A stretch of DNA of 64,000 nt from Pseudomonas tohonis (GCF_012767755.2 NZ_AP023189.1:2668001-2732000), one strand, 5' to 3'; numbered from the stretch's first letter, positions 1 to 15,240 are shown. Numbers and translations: made by a program. Notes: a model not told the origin generated them from the letters alone.

Positions 1-1
1 G

Positions 2-136
2 GAGCGCGAGGCCGCCATCCGCGTCATCCGCCTGGGCGAGCTGACCTTCCAGCGGCGCATCATCCTGCTGACCCGTCATGGCCAGCGCAGCCAGCCCATC
101 CTGCAGCTCTTCGCCCGCTGCCTGCAGGGCGCCTGA
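2..136 (+). CDS. C-terminal end of a transcriptional regulator (probably LysR type), partial
   Basis: An open frame enters from the left edge and gives 44 residues before a TGA at 134-136. The composition (alternating basic and hydrophobic residues, ending in a helix like LQLFARCLQG) resembles the last strand and helix of a LysR effector domain, where a run such as RRIILLTRHG is often followed by a terminal helix. The DNA-binding domain lies outside the window, so the family call rests on this tail only. The 170 bases after it hold a sigma-54 promoter for the next gene. Confidence 0.45.
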   Translation, partial: EREAAIRVIRLGELTFQRRIILLTRHGQRSQPILQLFARCLQGA

Positions 137-251
137 GCCCTTGCAGAATACGGCCTCAACAATTGGCCCGCCTTGCATCCTGCAAATGACAGCTTGATAT
201 CAGCTTTACGCAACTGTTTGATTAACAAGGATTTAACGGTCGGCCCGAGGC

Positions 252-267
252 TGGCACGGCAGATGCA
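252..267 (+). promoter_or_regulatory. sigma-54 (-24/-12) promoter of the DUF3509-like gene
   Basis: TGGCAC GGCAG ATGCA has GG at 253-254 and GC at 265-266 with exactly ten bases between them, as RpoN promoters require. Transcription would start near 278, giving a leader of about 29 bases that contains the AGGAG ribosome-binding site. A near-identical promoter in the same geometry precedes the paralogue at 36622. Confidence 0.75.
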
Positions 268-306
268 CTTCCTGTTACGGCAATGAACCGGACAGGAGTG
301 ATTGCA

Positions 307-669
307 ATGCAGATCGCCATCAAAGAATTCTTCGACGCCTTCCCTGGCTACACCGTCTCCATCACGCCCCGTCCCGACGGCAAGCTGCTGCTGACCCTCG
401 ATAAGGACGACCACCCGACCCTGCGCAAGGCCATCGACAGTGACGCGGTGTTCTGCCAGAAGCGGGTGCGCGGCCTGATCCGCGAGCTGATCCGCGACAT
501 CAAGCTCGCCGCGGGCGAAGTGAGCTGGAAGGGCGAGGGCAACCAGTGGGTCCGTGGCGAGCTGCCGACCTTCACCGGCGGCCCGATCCAGATCACCGCC
601 GCCAAGACGCTGTTCGCCCGACGCGCCCTGCACCCTGGCTCGGTCGGCCGCCAGGCCGTGGCGGGTTGA
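307..669 (+). CDS. DUF3509-like small protein
   Basis: A 120-residue soluble protein of unknown function with no signal peptide or membrane segment. The N-terminal half (AIKE-x3-AFP, then ITPR-x-DGK-x-LLTL, then a basic stretch containing RGLIRE) matches the paralogue at 36296-36622 and resembles the Pseudomonas-restricted DUF3509 family. The ATG at 307 is chosen over the ATG at 283 because AGGAG (294-298) is spaced eight bases before it, the paralogue starts at the same residue, and the predicted RpoN start site (about 278) would leave almost no leader for 283. The C-terminal 45 residues are not shared with the paralogue. Expression is expected to depend on sigma-54 and an activator. No function can be assigned. 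Confidence 0.8.
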   Translation: MQIAIKEFFDAFPGYTVSITPRPDGKLLLTLDKDDHPTLRKAIDSDAVFCQKRVRGLIRELIRDIKLAAGEVSWKGEGNQWVRGELPTFTGGPIQITAAKTLFARRALHPGSVGRQAVAG

Positions 670-794
670 GTCGTCTCGCTGCACGCCTCGCCCCGGGGTG
701 ATGGGGCTCATCGCGCCCCCACCCCACGCCTTGCCCCCTCAGCCCCAATGCACCGCCGGACCCCGCGCAACGGCCTGATCGGCCTGGGCGCGTC

Positions 795-1565
795 TCAGCG
801 GGTGGCGACGAAGAACAGGCGGGGGAAGGGCAGCAGCACGCAGCCATCGGCGTAGCTGGGATAGGCCCCCGCCACTGCGGCCTCGTAACGGGCCAGGTAC
901 TGCTCCTGCTCGGCGGCCGAAAGCGGCGCGAGGAAGGGACGCAGGCCGCTGCCCTTGAACCACTCGACGATGGCCTTCGGGCCGCCCGCCAGCGCGTGGT
1001 GGTAGACGGTCCGCCAGACGTTGACCCGTACGCCGGCTTCGCGCAGGACGCCGAAATACCACGACGCCGGATGGCGGCTGTCCCGGGCCCGGTGGGCGTC
1101 CGCCAGGCGCTCGGCCCAGGGGCCTTGGGATGCGATCTCGCGCATCAGCCGGTGGGCCGGTTCGTCCAGGTTGTCGGGCATCTGCACCGCCAGGCTGCCG
1201 CCGGGGGCAAGCCGGGCCAGCAGCGCCGGCAGCAGGCTGGCGTGGTCCGGCACCCATTGCAGGGAGGCGTTGGCGAGGATCAGGTCGACCGGCTCGGCGC
1301 TGCTCCAGCGGGTGATGTCGCCCACCTGGAAGTTGACGTCCGGCAGGCGCTGGCGGGCGGCCTCGATCATGTCCTCCGAGCTGTCCAGGCCGGTGACCCG
1401 GGCATCGGGAAAACGCTCGAGGAGCAGTTGGGTGGAGTTGCCCGGGCCGCAGCCCAGGTCGATCGCCCGCGCCACGGGGTGCTCGGGCACCTGCGCCAGC
1501 AGGTCATGGATGGGGCGATTGCGCTCGTCTTCGAACTTCCGGTATTGCGCGGCGGACCAGCTCAT
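795..1565 (-). CDS. tam: trans-aconitate 2-methyltransferase
   Basis: A 256-residue class I SAM-dependent methyltransferase, close to the usual length of Tam (about 252). It begins [18 protein letters not shown], which is characteristic of the family, followed by the SAM-binding motif LGCGPGNST near residue 35 and a second motif [11 protein letters not shown] near 95. Tam methylates trans-aconitate, a spontaneous inhibitor formed from cis-aconitate, in the cytosol. The start at 1565 is preferred over an upstream in-frame extension because the family begins at MSW and a GGAG lies about nine bases upstream. The gene is monocistronic, isolated from upstream transcription by the terminator at 1731-1753. 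Confidence 0.88.
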   Translation of the reverse strand: MSWSAAQYRKFEDERNRPIHDLLAQVPEHPVARAIDLGCGPGNSTQLLLERFPDARVTGLDSSEDMIEAARQRLPDVNFQVGDITRWSSAEPVDLILANASLQWVPDHASLLPALLARLAPGGSLAVQMPDNLDEPAHRLMREIASQGPWAERLADAHRARDSRHPASWYFGVLREAGVRVNVWRTVYHHALAGGPKAIVEWFKGSGLRPFLAPLSAAEQEQYLARYEAAVAGAYPSYADGCVLLPFPRLFFVATR

Positions 1566-1730
1566 CGAAAGGCTCCGGGCTGCGGTGAGAGGGGCTCGAT
1601 GATCCTCCAGCGCGGCCGATCCTTCCAGCCTGGATGGCGGCGAAGGGCTCCGCAGGGGAGCAGGCGTGCTCGATGCGAGGTAGGCGAGGGGCGGGGCGGA
1701 AGCAATGCCTGCGGAACGCAGAAAAGTAAA

Positions 1731-1753
1731 AAGCCCGCCGAAGCGGGCTTTTT
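1731..1753 (-). terminator. intrinsic terminator
   Basis: An eight-base-pair stem AAGCCCGC / GCGGGCTT with a four-base loop, flanked by A-rich and T-rich runs on both sides, so it can work in either direction. It most plausibly ends leftward transcripts coming from the transporter at 1963-2829 before they reach tam. Confidence 0.8.
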
Positions 1754-1847
1754 CCAGACCGTCCGACATCCTGTCGGCTGCCATCCTGGCGTTGGTCGAT
1801 CTTCCCTGACCGGGCGCGTCCTGCGCTTCAGTCGTGTGTGTAGGATA

Positions 1848-1935
1848 GGTCTGTCAGATAAAGTCGGGCAGAGGAGATTTCATCTGCCTCTTGTAAGCCT
1901 TTTGCTATAGCGAAACGGTAAAGATCTGACAGACC
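1848..1935. other. structured inter-genic element (12-bp perfect inverted repeat enclosing two hairpins)
   Basis: Perfect 12-bp arms GGTCTGTCAGAT (1848-1859) and ATCTGACAGACC (1924-1935) enclose a hairpin GGCAGA...TCTGCC (1867-1888) and a second hairpin TTTTGCTATAGCGAAA (about 1900-1915). The whole could fold as a three-way junction. It lies between two leftward genes, just upstream of a terminator. This could be a small RNA, a 3'-UTR structure or a small mobile remnant. It does not match a family I recognise. Confidence 0.5.
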
Positions 1936-1962
1936 ACCCAGGTCCGGAGGCCTGCCGCTGCT

Positions 1963-2829
1963 TCAGCGCACCTTGCTGCCCAGGACCAGCCCCACGCCTC
2001 CCAGCACCGCAATGGACGAGATCGCCAGGGTGAGGGTCAGTGCTTCCCCGAGCAGCAGGATGCCCGCCGTCGCCGCGATGATCGGCACGCTGAGCTGGAC
2101 CGTGGCGGCCTGGATCGCCGCCAGCCGGGCCACCGCCGCGTACCAGATGGCGTAGCCCAGGCCGGAGGCCACGGCGCCGGAGAGCAGGGCGAAGCCCGCG
2201 CCGGCGGGGTCGTAGTGCAGGTCGTGGAGAAAGGGCAGGGCGCAGGCCAGGGCGATCGGGATGCCCCGCACGAAGTTGCCGGTGGTGGCAGCCAGCGGAT
2301 CGCCGGAGCCCTTGCCCAGCAGCGAATAGACCGCCCAGGCGAGCCCCGCCACCAGCATCAGCAGCGCACTGCCCAGGGGCGGCGCACTGGCGCCCGGCAA
2401 CAGCAGCACCAGCAACCCGGCCATGGCCAGCAACAGGCCCGCCGCGCCCAGCAGCCCGAGCCGCTCACCGCGCAGGAAGCCGTAGGACAGCATGCTCAAC
2501 TGCACCGCGCCGAACAGCAGCAGGGCGCCGGTGCCGGTCTCCAGGTGGACATAGGCCAGGGAAAACCCCGCCGCGTACACCACCAGCGCCAGCGCGCCTG
2601 GCCAACTGCCGGCCATGGGCTTGCCGGCGCTGCGCCACCTGAGCAGGAACCACAGCATCAGCGCGCCGCTGGCGATGCGCAGCACGGTGAAGCTGGCGGC
2701 ATCGATGGCCGTGTGCTTCAGGGCCAGGCGGCAAAGCACCGAGTTGCCGGCGAAGGCGAGCATCGCCAGGCCGGTGAGCAGCAACGTGGAGCCCCGGGTG
2801 GTGGTCGGGTGGGCGGCAGGCACGGTCAT
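1963..2829 (-). CDS. EamA/DMT-family transporter
   Basis: A 288-residue integral membrane protein with about ten hydrophobic segments arranged as two five-helix repeats, as in the drug/metabolite transporter (EamA) family of the inner membrane. The first repeat begins TLLLTGLAMLAFAGNSVLCR. Such proteins export metabolites or amino-acid analogues; the substrate cannot be read from sequence. The ATG at 2829 is chosen over one at 2871 because the added residues are polar and basic and lack a ribosome-binding site. It is a single gene, ended by the terminator at 1731-1753. Confidence 0.8.
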   Translation of the reverse strand: MTVPAAHPTTTRGSTLLLTGLAMLAFAGNSVLCRLALKHTAIDAASFTVLRIASGALMLWFLLRWRSAGKPMAGSWPGALALVVYAAGFSLAYVHLETGTGALLLFGAVQLSMLSYGFLRGERLGLLGAAGLLLAMAGLLVLLLPGASAPPLGSALLMLVAGLAWAVYSLLGKGSGDPLAATTGNFVRGIPIALACALPFLHDLHYDPAGAGFALLSGAVASGLGYAIWYAAVARLAAIQAATVQLSVPIIAATAGILLLGEALTLTLAISSIAVLGGVGLVLGSKVR

Positions 2830-2918
2830 GGCGGGTCCCGTAGCGTCGGGTGGTCGTTGTCGTGGCGCCATACAAGCGCGGCCGCGCGACGGCGGTCAAT
2901 GCGACCAAGGTGCCGGTT

Positions 2919-2943
2919 ATTCGCGAATGAATTCGCTCCCACG
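2919..2943. repeat. solitary REP half-element
   Basis: Carries TCGCGAATGAATTCGCTCCC, the right half of the BIMEs elsewhere in the window, with the palindrome GCGAAT-GA-ATTCGC. The 120 bases between it and the mobile element at 3064 show no coding signal. Confidence 0.7.
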
Positions 2944-3063
2944 ACCCGTCATATGCCTATTCGCAGGATGGGAAGAGCGAAGCGAACCCCAGGCTGGGCC
3001 GGCAACCACCGTTGATGGGGTGCGCATCGCTGCAACCTGCGAGCATGGGCTGGGCGAATGGAT

Positions 3064-3560
3064 TGGCTCTGTCTGCGTTAAGTGTTGCTAGAGGATTTGG
3101 AGCCCGGTTGATTGCCGAGTCTTGCTGATGGTTTCTGTTTCGCCTTGCCGGGCGAGTCCCTTTTCCAATCGTTGAAAAGGAACCAAAAAACTTGCCCCTG
3201 CATACGGGTCTGGCTCCGCCAGACTTCCCTCGCTCCATCATCGTTTCAGGGGCACGCCTCGAAGGGCCATCCCTGGCCCATCGAGACTCTCGCGACATCC
3301 ATGTCGCTCAACCCCTGAAACGACGATTGCGCTCGGCCTCCTGAAGGGGCGTTTGGCCGCTGCTCCAACGTCGAGGCTCACGACTTCACATTGATGTGCG
3401 CATCACCACCGGCTGGACGCCGTGGCTGGCGGCTTTTGTAGGATTGTGTAGAGCGAAGCGAAACCCATGCGGTGGATGTGTCAGGAATCCAGAATCGCCC
3501 TGAAAGCGCCGTTCTTGAGCCTTTTCGTTGAGCCCACAACAGCTAACACAGACAGAGCCA
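3064..3560 (+). mobile_element. REP-targeting MITE-like element, copy 1 (497 bp)
   Basis: Non-coding repeat present four times in the window (also 17031, 36785, 43487), all in the same orientation. Ends form imperfect 24-bp terminal inverted repeats beginning TGGCTCTGTCTGCGTTA. The left flank AATGgATT and right flank AATGAATT form an 8-bp direct repeat with one mismatch, like a target-site duplication within a REP sequence. The interior is strongly structured: CTTTTC/GAAAAG (3160-3179), GTCTGGC/GCCAGAC (3208-3224), and a long stem ATCATCGTTTCAGGGG (3237-3252) with CCCCTGAAACGACGAT (3312-3327) enclosing smaller hairpins. No transposase or conserved reading frame is present. Confidence 0.75.
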
Positions 3561-3582
3561 ATGAATTCGCTCCTGCACGGTG

Positions 3583-4005
3583 TCACGGCACCTGCCGCAG
3601 GTGCTCCGGCGGGATGGCGTAGGTGCCGACCACGTGGGCGACGGGGTCGTCCAGGCCTTCGGAATAGAGGGAGACCTCGCCCATGGCCAGGGTCTTGCCC
3701 AGCTTCATCAGCTGGCATTCGCCGATCACCCGGCGGCCGCCTTCCGGCCGGCGCAGGAAGTTGATGGTCAGGCTGGTGGTGACCGCCAGCGGCACGATGC
3801 CGATCTGCCCCAGCACGGCGACGTAGAGGGCCACGTCGGCCACGGCCATGAGCGTGGGGCCGGATACGGTGCCGCCGGGGCGCAGGTCGCTGTCGTCCAC
3901 CTGCAGCGACACCGTGGCGGTCATCGGCCCGACGGCCTCGATCACCACGCGGGTCTGCGGGAAGGCGTCCCTGATGAAACTCGCGATCGCGTCTTTGCTG
4001 GCCAT
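3583..4005 (-). CDS. PaaI-type hotdog-fold thioesterase
   Basis: A 140-residue protein of the hotdog thioesterase family. The central motif DSDLRPGGTVSGPTLMAVAD fits the helix and active-site region of PaaI-like acyl-CoA thioesterases, followed by the strand LAVTTSLTINFLRRPEGG. It would hydrolyse an acyl- or aryl-CoA in the cytosol. It starts 25 bases after the stop of the metallo-beta-lactamase gene and may be co-transcribed with it, although no functional link is obvious. The substrate is unknown. Confidence 0.8.
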   Translation of the reverse strand: MASKDAIASFIRDAFPQTRVVIEAVGPMTATVSLQVDDSDLRPGGTVSGPTLMAVADVALYVAVLGQIGIVPLAVTTSLTINFLRRPEGGRRVIGECQLMKLGKTLAMGEVSLYSEGLDDPVAHVVGTYAIPPEHLRQVP

Positions 4006-4030
4006 GTCCGGGTCCTCTGGTCGTTGGATG

Positions 4031-5466
<1,436 letters not shown>

Positions 5467-5533
5467 GGGGTCGTCCTTGCAGGGGGGGGAGCGCACATGG
5501 AACAGCAGCGCCGCGCCCCGCACAAGCGCCGTT

Positions 5534-6802
5534 TCAGCGCTGCCCCTCTGCCGCGCGGCTGCGGCGCACGTCGGCGATCCCGGACCAGAGCTCGTCGAGG
5601 TTCTTGAACGGCCAGTCGGCGGAGGATTCCCGCGCGACGATCTTGTCGCGCCCGGCGAGCTTCGCCAGGTCGATCACCTCCACCGGGATGGCCGCCTTCA
5701 GGCGCACGGAATAGAACACCTTGACCCGCGGCATGGTCAGCGACTTCGGATGCTGCTCCAGCACGACGCCGAGGCGCCCGCTGTCCAGGCGCACCAGGGA
5801 CCCGGTGGGGTAGATGCCGATGGATTTGACGAAGGCCTGGAACACCGCCTCGTCGAAGTGCGACTGGCTCCACTCGGCCATGCGGCGGACGGATTCGGCG
5901 GGGTCCCAGCCGCGCTTGTAGGGGCGATCGGAGGTGATGGCGTCGTACACGTCGCACACGGCGCCCATCTTCGCCAGCAGGCTGATCTGGTCGCTCTGCA
6001 GGCGATGCGGGTAGCCGGTGCCGTCGACCTTCTCGTGGTGGTGCAGGCAGACGTCCAGCACCAGGGCGCTGACCTGGCCGCTGTGCAGGAGTATCTGCGC
6101 ACCCGCCTCGGGGTGGCTGCGCACCTGCTCGAACTCGCTGTCGGTGAGCTTGCCCGGCTTGTTCAGCACCTCCATGGGCACGGCCATCTTGCCGATGTCG
6201 TGCAGCAGCCCGGCCATGCCCGCCTCGCGCACCTGGGCCTCGGCCAGGCCGAGCTGGCGGGCGAGGGCGATCATCAGCGCGCAGACCGCCACCGAATGCA
6301 TGTAGGTGTATTCGTCGGCCGACTTCAGGCGGGCCAGGCTGATCAGCGCGTTGGGACAGCGCAGCACCGAATCGGAGATTTCCTCCACCAGCCCCTGAGC
6401 GTTCTCGACATCGATGGCCTTGCCCATCCGCGCATCGCCGAACATCGACACCACCGCTTCCTTCGAGCGCGCGCAAAGCTCGGCGGCACGCGCCACCTCG
6501 TCCTCCAGGCTGGTGGGACGCAGGGGCGGCTTGTGCTCGGCGGCGGCCAGGCGCTCGTCGATCTCGGCCTCCACCTCCTCGACGGTGCGGCTGGGCAGGT
6601 GCTCGGCCACGTCGGCGCCCTTGCTGGTGTCGATCCACACCTCGGCGATCTCGCTGCTGCGGATGCGCTGCAGGTCCTTTTCGGTCTTGATCACGAACTT
6701 GGCGCGGAAGAAGGGGTGGTCCATCCATGAACCGCAGAATTCCTGGACATACATGCCGAGCTGCAGGTCGGCGGTCGCAATTCGCTTCAGCACAATCGAC
6801 AT
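5534..6802 (-). CDS. HD-GYP domain protein with N-terminal DUF3391 (c-di-GMP phosphodiesterase)
   Basis: A 422-residue soluble protein. The N-terminal part (LKRIATADLQLGMYV to about residue 130) matches the DUF3391 region that precedes many Pseudomonas HD-GYP domains. The catalytic domain has H201-D202 in LLHDIGK, then HHHEKVDGTGYP, so the metal ligands and the GYP motif are present and hydrolysis of c-di-GMP is expected. It resembles PA4108 of P. aeruginosa. The start has AAAGG immediately before it, an unusually short spacing, so a slightly different start is possible. It is divergent from the REC-HDOD gene across a 203-base gap. Confidence 0.85.
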   Translation of the reverse strand: MSIVLKRIATADLQLGMYVQEFCGSWMDHPFFRAKFVIKTEKDLQRIRSSEIAEVWIDTSKGADVAEHLPSRTVEEVEAEIDERLAAAEHKPPLRPTSLEDEVARAAELCARSKEAVVSMFGDARMGKAIDVENAQGLVEEISDSVLRCPNALISLARLKSADEYTYMHSVAVCALMIALARQLGLAEAQVREAGMAGLLHDIGKMAVPMEVLNKPGKLTDSEFEQVRSHPEAGAQILLHSGQVSALVLDVCLHHHEKVDGTGYPHRLQSDQISLLAKMGAVCDVYDAITSDRPYKRGWDPAESVRRMAEWSQSHFDEAVFQAFVKSIGIYPTGSLVRLDSGRLGVVLEQHPKSLTMPRVKVFYSVRLKAAIPVEVIDLAKLAGRDKIVARESSADWPFKNLDELWSGIADVRRSRAAEGQR

Positions 6803-7005
6803 CCTTTGGAGTGGCTGGGCCCGGCAACAGCCCTGGCACGGGCGGTTACGCACTCACTATAGGCAAGGCTGGACAGGCCGTAGGCCGATCGCACGGATGG
6901 CGCTGCAGAGCGTCCCGGGCGATGGCGGCGGGGCTGTTCTATTCTTTGCCGGGGCCGGGAACCGCGCCCTGGAAACGCCCAGGCATGCGAAGACGAGGGG
7001 AGCCG

Positions 7006-8133
7006 ATGAGGGTTCAGATAGTCGATGACGATCCTTGGATCGCCAATCTGCTGCAGCAACTGGTGCTGAGCGTCCGTCCCGGTGCAGAAATCGACAGTTT
7101 CGCGGCGGTGCAGGCCGCCGTCGATGCATGGCGGTCGAACCGCTACCAGCTGGTCGTCGTCGACTGGAACCTGCCGGATGGCACCGGCCTGGATGTGATG
7201 CAGAAGATCCGCCGCATCGACAGGACCGTGCCACTGCTGGTGGTCACCGGCCGCGCCGACCGGGAGAGCGTGATGGCCGCCCGGCCCATGGGCATCAGCG
7301 CCTACATCACCAAGCCCTTCGACGTGCCCAAGGTCATCGCCTGCCTGGAGAGCCTGCTGCCCGGCGATGCCCAGGCGGTGGAGCCCGAAGCGCAACAGGG
7401 CAGCTTCGAGGAGCACCTGCGCGGCCTGACCGCCGAGCAGCTGGACGTGCCGCTGCTGGCCGACGTGAAGGACAAGCTGCAACAGGCCAGCCGGGGCGTG
7501 CCGATGGACTTCCAGGAACTGGCCGCCGACTGGAACCGCGACCCGGCGCTGTGCGCCTACCTGATCGCCGCAGCCAACAGCGCCACCTATGGCAGCGGCC
7601 AGGCGCCCTGCATCAGCCTGCCCGACGCGCTCAAGCGCATGGGCGCCCGCACGTGCATGAACCACGCCATCGCCCTGGCCCTGCGCCAGGCCGGCAGCAC
7701 CACCGACCCGTTCCTGAAGCTGTTCCTGCAGAACTACCTGGACGAGATCGAACAGCTTTCCGAAACCGTGGTACGCACCGCCCGCCAGTGCGGCCTCGAC
7801 CACGGTCCGCTGCAGGCGGCGGCGCTGCTCTACCGGCTGGGCGAGATGTGCGTGATCTTCCAGGCCCAGCAGTGGATGCGGCAAAGCCGCCAGAGCCTCG
7901 ACGACAACACCCTGACCAAGGCCATCGCCGACTTCGCCGAGCCCTTGGCCATCCGCCTCAAGGCGCACTGGGGCCTGCCCATGGCCCTGCGCGACCTGAT
8001 CGGCGCCTGCTATGCGCTGCCGCAGTTCCAGGTGCGCCAGGAGCAGGTGGTCATGCGCCTGGCTGCGGCCCAGTGCGTCGGGGAATCGGCGGCGGAGATC
8101 GAACGCCTCAAGCGCCTGGCCGGCGTGGGCTAG
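7006..8133 (+). CDS. response regulator with HDOD output domain
   Basis: A 375-residue protein. Residues 1-120 form a receiver domain (acidic pocket VDDD near residue 6, phosphoryl-acceptor Asp in VVVDWNLPDG near residue 52, Lys in ITKPFD). Residues from about 140 to the end form an HDOD domain, a catalytically dead relative of HD phosphohydrolases that scaffolds signalling proteins. The start at 7006 is placed after GGGGAG (6996-7002). No kinase is adjacent on the same transcript, and the hybrid kinase at 10333 is separated by about 0.5 kb of repeats. Partner and role are inferred only as part of the local c-di-GMP/two-component set. Confidence 0.85.
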   Translation: MRVQIVDDDPWIANLLQQLVLSVRPGAEIDSFAAVQAAVDAWRSNRYQLVVVDWNLPDGTGLDVMQKIRRIDRTVPLLVVTGRADRESVMAARPMGISAYITKPFDVPKVIACLESLLPGDAQAVEPEAQQGSFEEHLRGLTAEQLDVPLLADVKDKLQQASRGVPMDFQELAADWNRDPALCAYLIAAANSATYGSGQAPCISLPDALKRMGARTCMNHAIALALRQAGSTTDPFLKLFLQNYLDEIEQLSETVVRTARQCGLDHGPLQAAALLYRLGEMCVIFQAQQWMRQSRQSLDDNTLTKAIADFAEPLAIRLKAHWGLPMALRDLIGACYALPQFQVRQEQVVMRLAAAQCVGESAAEIERLKRLAGVG

Positions 8134-8193
8134 GGCAGCCACAGGGTCCGGAGCGAGCGGCGCCTGCATGCTCCGACGTCTGATTGTGCCCCC

Positions 8194-8279
8194 CTTCACT
8201 GGACCCCCGCGTTCGCGAGGGTGACGGGTTTGCACAGCGCTCATCCCCCCCCTCATCCCCGCGAACGCGGGGAGCCACT
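8194..8279. repeat. paired inverted repeat, family 2, unit 1
   Basis: TTCACTGGACCCCCGCGTTC at the left and CATCCCCGCGAACGCGGGGA at the right are near-perfect reverse complements about 40 bases apart, so the unit can fold into one long hairpin. A second unit lies at 8370-8456 and a half unit at 55288. The stretch 8134-8608 otherwise holds no gene. Confidence 0.7.
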
Positions 8280-8369
8280 CGAAGAACAGCCCTAATCCAC
8301 CGGCTGCGGGCTAAACGGAAACCCGTGCATCCGCGAAGGATTCGTTTTCGTGCTTCCCGTTGCGCCCCT

Positions 8370-8456
8370 TTCACTGGGCCCCCGCGTTCGCGAGGGTGAC
8401 GGGGTTTTCACGGCGTTCATCCCCCATTCGTCATCCCCGCGAACGCGGGACCCACT
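8370..8456. repeat. paired inverted repeat, family 2, unit 2
   Basis: Same arrangement as the unit at 8194: TTCACTGGGCCCCCGCGTTC ... CATCCCCGCGAACGCGGGAC. The two units are 90 bases apart in the same orientation. The remaining 150 bases to the next gene presumably carry its promoter. Confidence 0.7.
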
Positions 8457-8608
8457 AAAACTGCAGGTCGCCAAGGGGCGTGGTGCGCTGCTCCTGGCGC
8501 CCGCCGACCAGCAGAGACCCTTGTCAGTCCAGTGGAACCTAGCCGTGGGATAACTTCGTCTAGGCTGTCAGTTAGTCAGGACCATAGTGTCAATAGGGTA
8601 GCTAGGGA

Positions 8609-10332
8609 ATGCATGACCTCTACAGCCACGATCCAGTGATCCTCATCGTCGATGACCAGGTCAGCCACATCCGCGTGCTGAGCGAGGCCGTGCGCGACCT
8701 GGCGGCCGTGCACATCGCCAATGGCGGCCCGGGGACCCTGGAGATCGCCCGCTCGTGCCGGCCCGACGTGGTGCTCCTGGACATCGAGATGCCGCAGATG
8801 AACGGTTTCGACGTCTGCCGGCAGATCAAGGCCGACCCCAAGCTGTGTGACGCCTCGATCATCTTCGTCACCTCCCACAGCGGCCCGGAGAACGAGCTGC
8901 AGGCCCTGGAGTCAGGTGCGCTGGGCTTCATCCAGAAGCCGCTCAACCTGCCCGTGGTGCGCGCCTACGTGAAGGCCCACCTGAGCCTGCGCGAGCAGGC
9001 CAAGCGCGTGGCCTATGTCGACGCGCTGACCGGCCTGCCCAATCGCGCGCTGTTGCAGGACCGCGCCGTCCAGGCCCTGCAGAAGGCGCGCCGGGGGCAG
9101 GGCAGGGTGGCGATGCTGATGCTCGATCTGGACAACTTCAAGCTGATCAACGACTCCATCGGCCACACCACCGGGGACCAGGTACTGCGCGAGGTGGCGC
9201 TGCGGCTCTCGGCCTCGGTGCGCACCGTCGACACCGTCAGCCGCCAGGGCGGCGACGAATTCGTGGTGCTGCTGCCGGATGTGCAGGGCTTCGATGCGGT
9301 GGGGGACTTCGCCGAGCGCCTGCTGTCGATCATCGCCCTGCCGCTGACCATCAACGGCGCCCGCTACGACCTCTCGGCCAGCATCGGCATCAGCGTCTAC
9401 CCGGACGATTGCGACAACCTGGAATCCCTCTACCGCTACGCCGACTCGGCCATGTACCAGGCCAAGGTGGAGGGGCGGAACCGCTTCCGCTTCTTCTCCG
9501 AGAAGATCGAGGCCAGCACCCGCGCCCGCCACATGCTCGAACGCCACATGCGCCGGGCCCTGGAGCAGCGGGTGTTCGAGGTGTTCTACCAGGCCAAGAT
9601 CGACGCCGCCGACGGCCGCCCCTCGGGCATCGAGGCGCTGATCCGCTGGCGCACCGCCGACGGCTCGCTGGTCTCGCCCGCCGATTTCATCCCCCTGGCC
9701 GAGGAGACCGGGCTGATCATCCCCATCGGCAAGTACGTGTTGCTGCAGGCCTGCAACGACGCCAGGCGCCTGCTCGACATGGGCTACCCGCTGTGCCTGA
9801 GCGTGAACATCTCCGCCGTGCAGTTCCGCGAGGAAAGCTTCCTCGGCATGGTCAAGGACATCATCCAGGAGTCGGGCCTGCCGCCCGACCACCTGGAGCT
9901 GGAGATCACCGAAGGCGTGCTGGCCCATGACATCGACCAGACGCGCAAGACCCTGCTGGCGCTGAAGGAAGTGGGCGTGCGCATCGCCATCGACGACTTC
10001 GGCACCGGCTATTCGAGCCTGGCCTACCTCAAGCGCCTGCCCATCGACGTGCTGAAGATCGACCAGAGCTTCGTCCGCGAGATGCTCACCGACCGCAGCG
10101 ACGCGGCGATCATCGAAGCGGTCATCCGCCTGGCCCAGGCCCTGGGGCTGGACCTGGTGGCCGAAGGCGTCGAGCACCGCGAGCAGGCGCGGCTGCTGCT
10201 CGGGCTGGGCTGCCGGATCATGCAGGGCTACCTGTTCTGCCGGCCGGTGCCCTTTCCAGAGGCCAGCCGCTTCCTCGCCGAGAACACCACCCACCCGCAA
10301 CGCTGGCTCGACGCCGACGACGGAGCCGGCCA

Positions 10333-10336
<4 letters not shown>
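8609..10336 (+). CDS. REC-GGDEF-EAL response regulator (bifunctional c-di-GMP enzyme)
   Basis: A 575-residue soluble protein in three parts. The receiver domain (about 10-125) has an acceptor Asp in VVLLDIEMPQMNG. The GGDEF domain (about 140-300) keeps the active motif GGDEF and an inhibitory I-site RTVD five residues before it. The EAL domain (about 315-560) keeps EALIRW, ITEG, IDDFGTGYSSL and AEGVE. Both synthesis and breakdown of c-di-GMP are therefore possible, and the net activity cannot be told from sequence. The stop overlaps the start of the hybrid kinase by four bases (ATGA), so the two are translationally coupled and probably form one pathway. The ribosome-binding site is weak (GGGA close to the start). 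Confidence 0.9.

Positions 10337-15240
<4,904 letters not shown>

Noticed and set aside
283..306. Earlier ATG for the DUF3509-like gene
   Set aside because: It is about five bases after the predicted RpoN start site and lacks a ribosome-binding site; the paralogue starts at the later position.
1848..1935. Integron attC site
   Set aside because: The arms lack the conserved GTTRRRY and RYYYAAC core sites and no integrase or cassette array is present.
2957..3298. Small reading frames inside the MITE-like elements
   Set aside because: Frames and lengths differ between the four copies and hairpins, not codons, are conserved.
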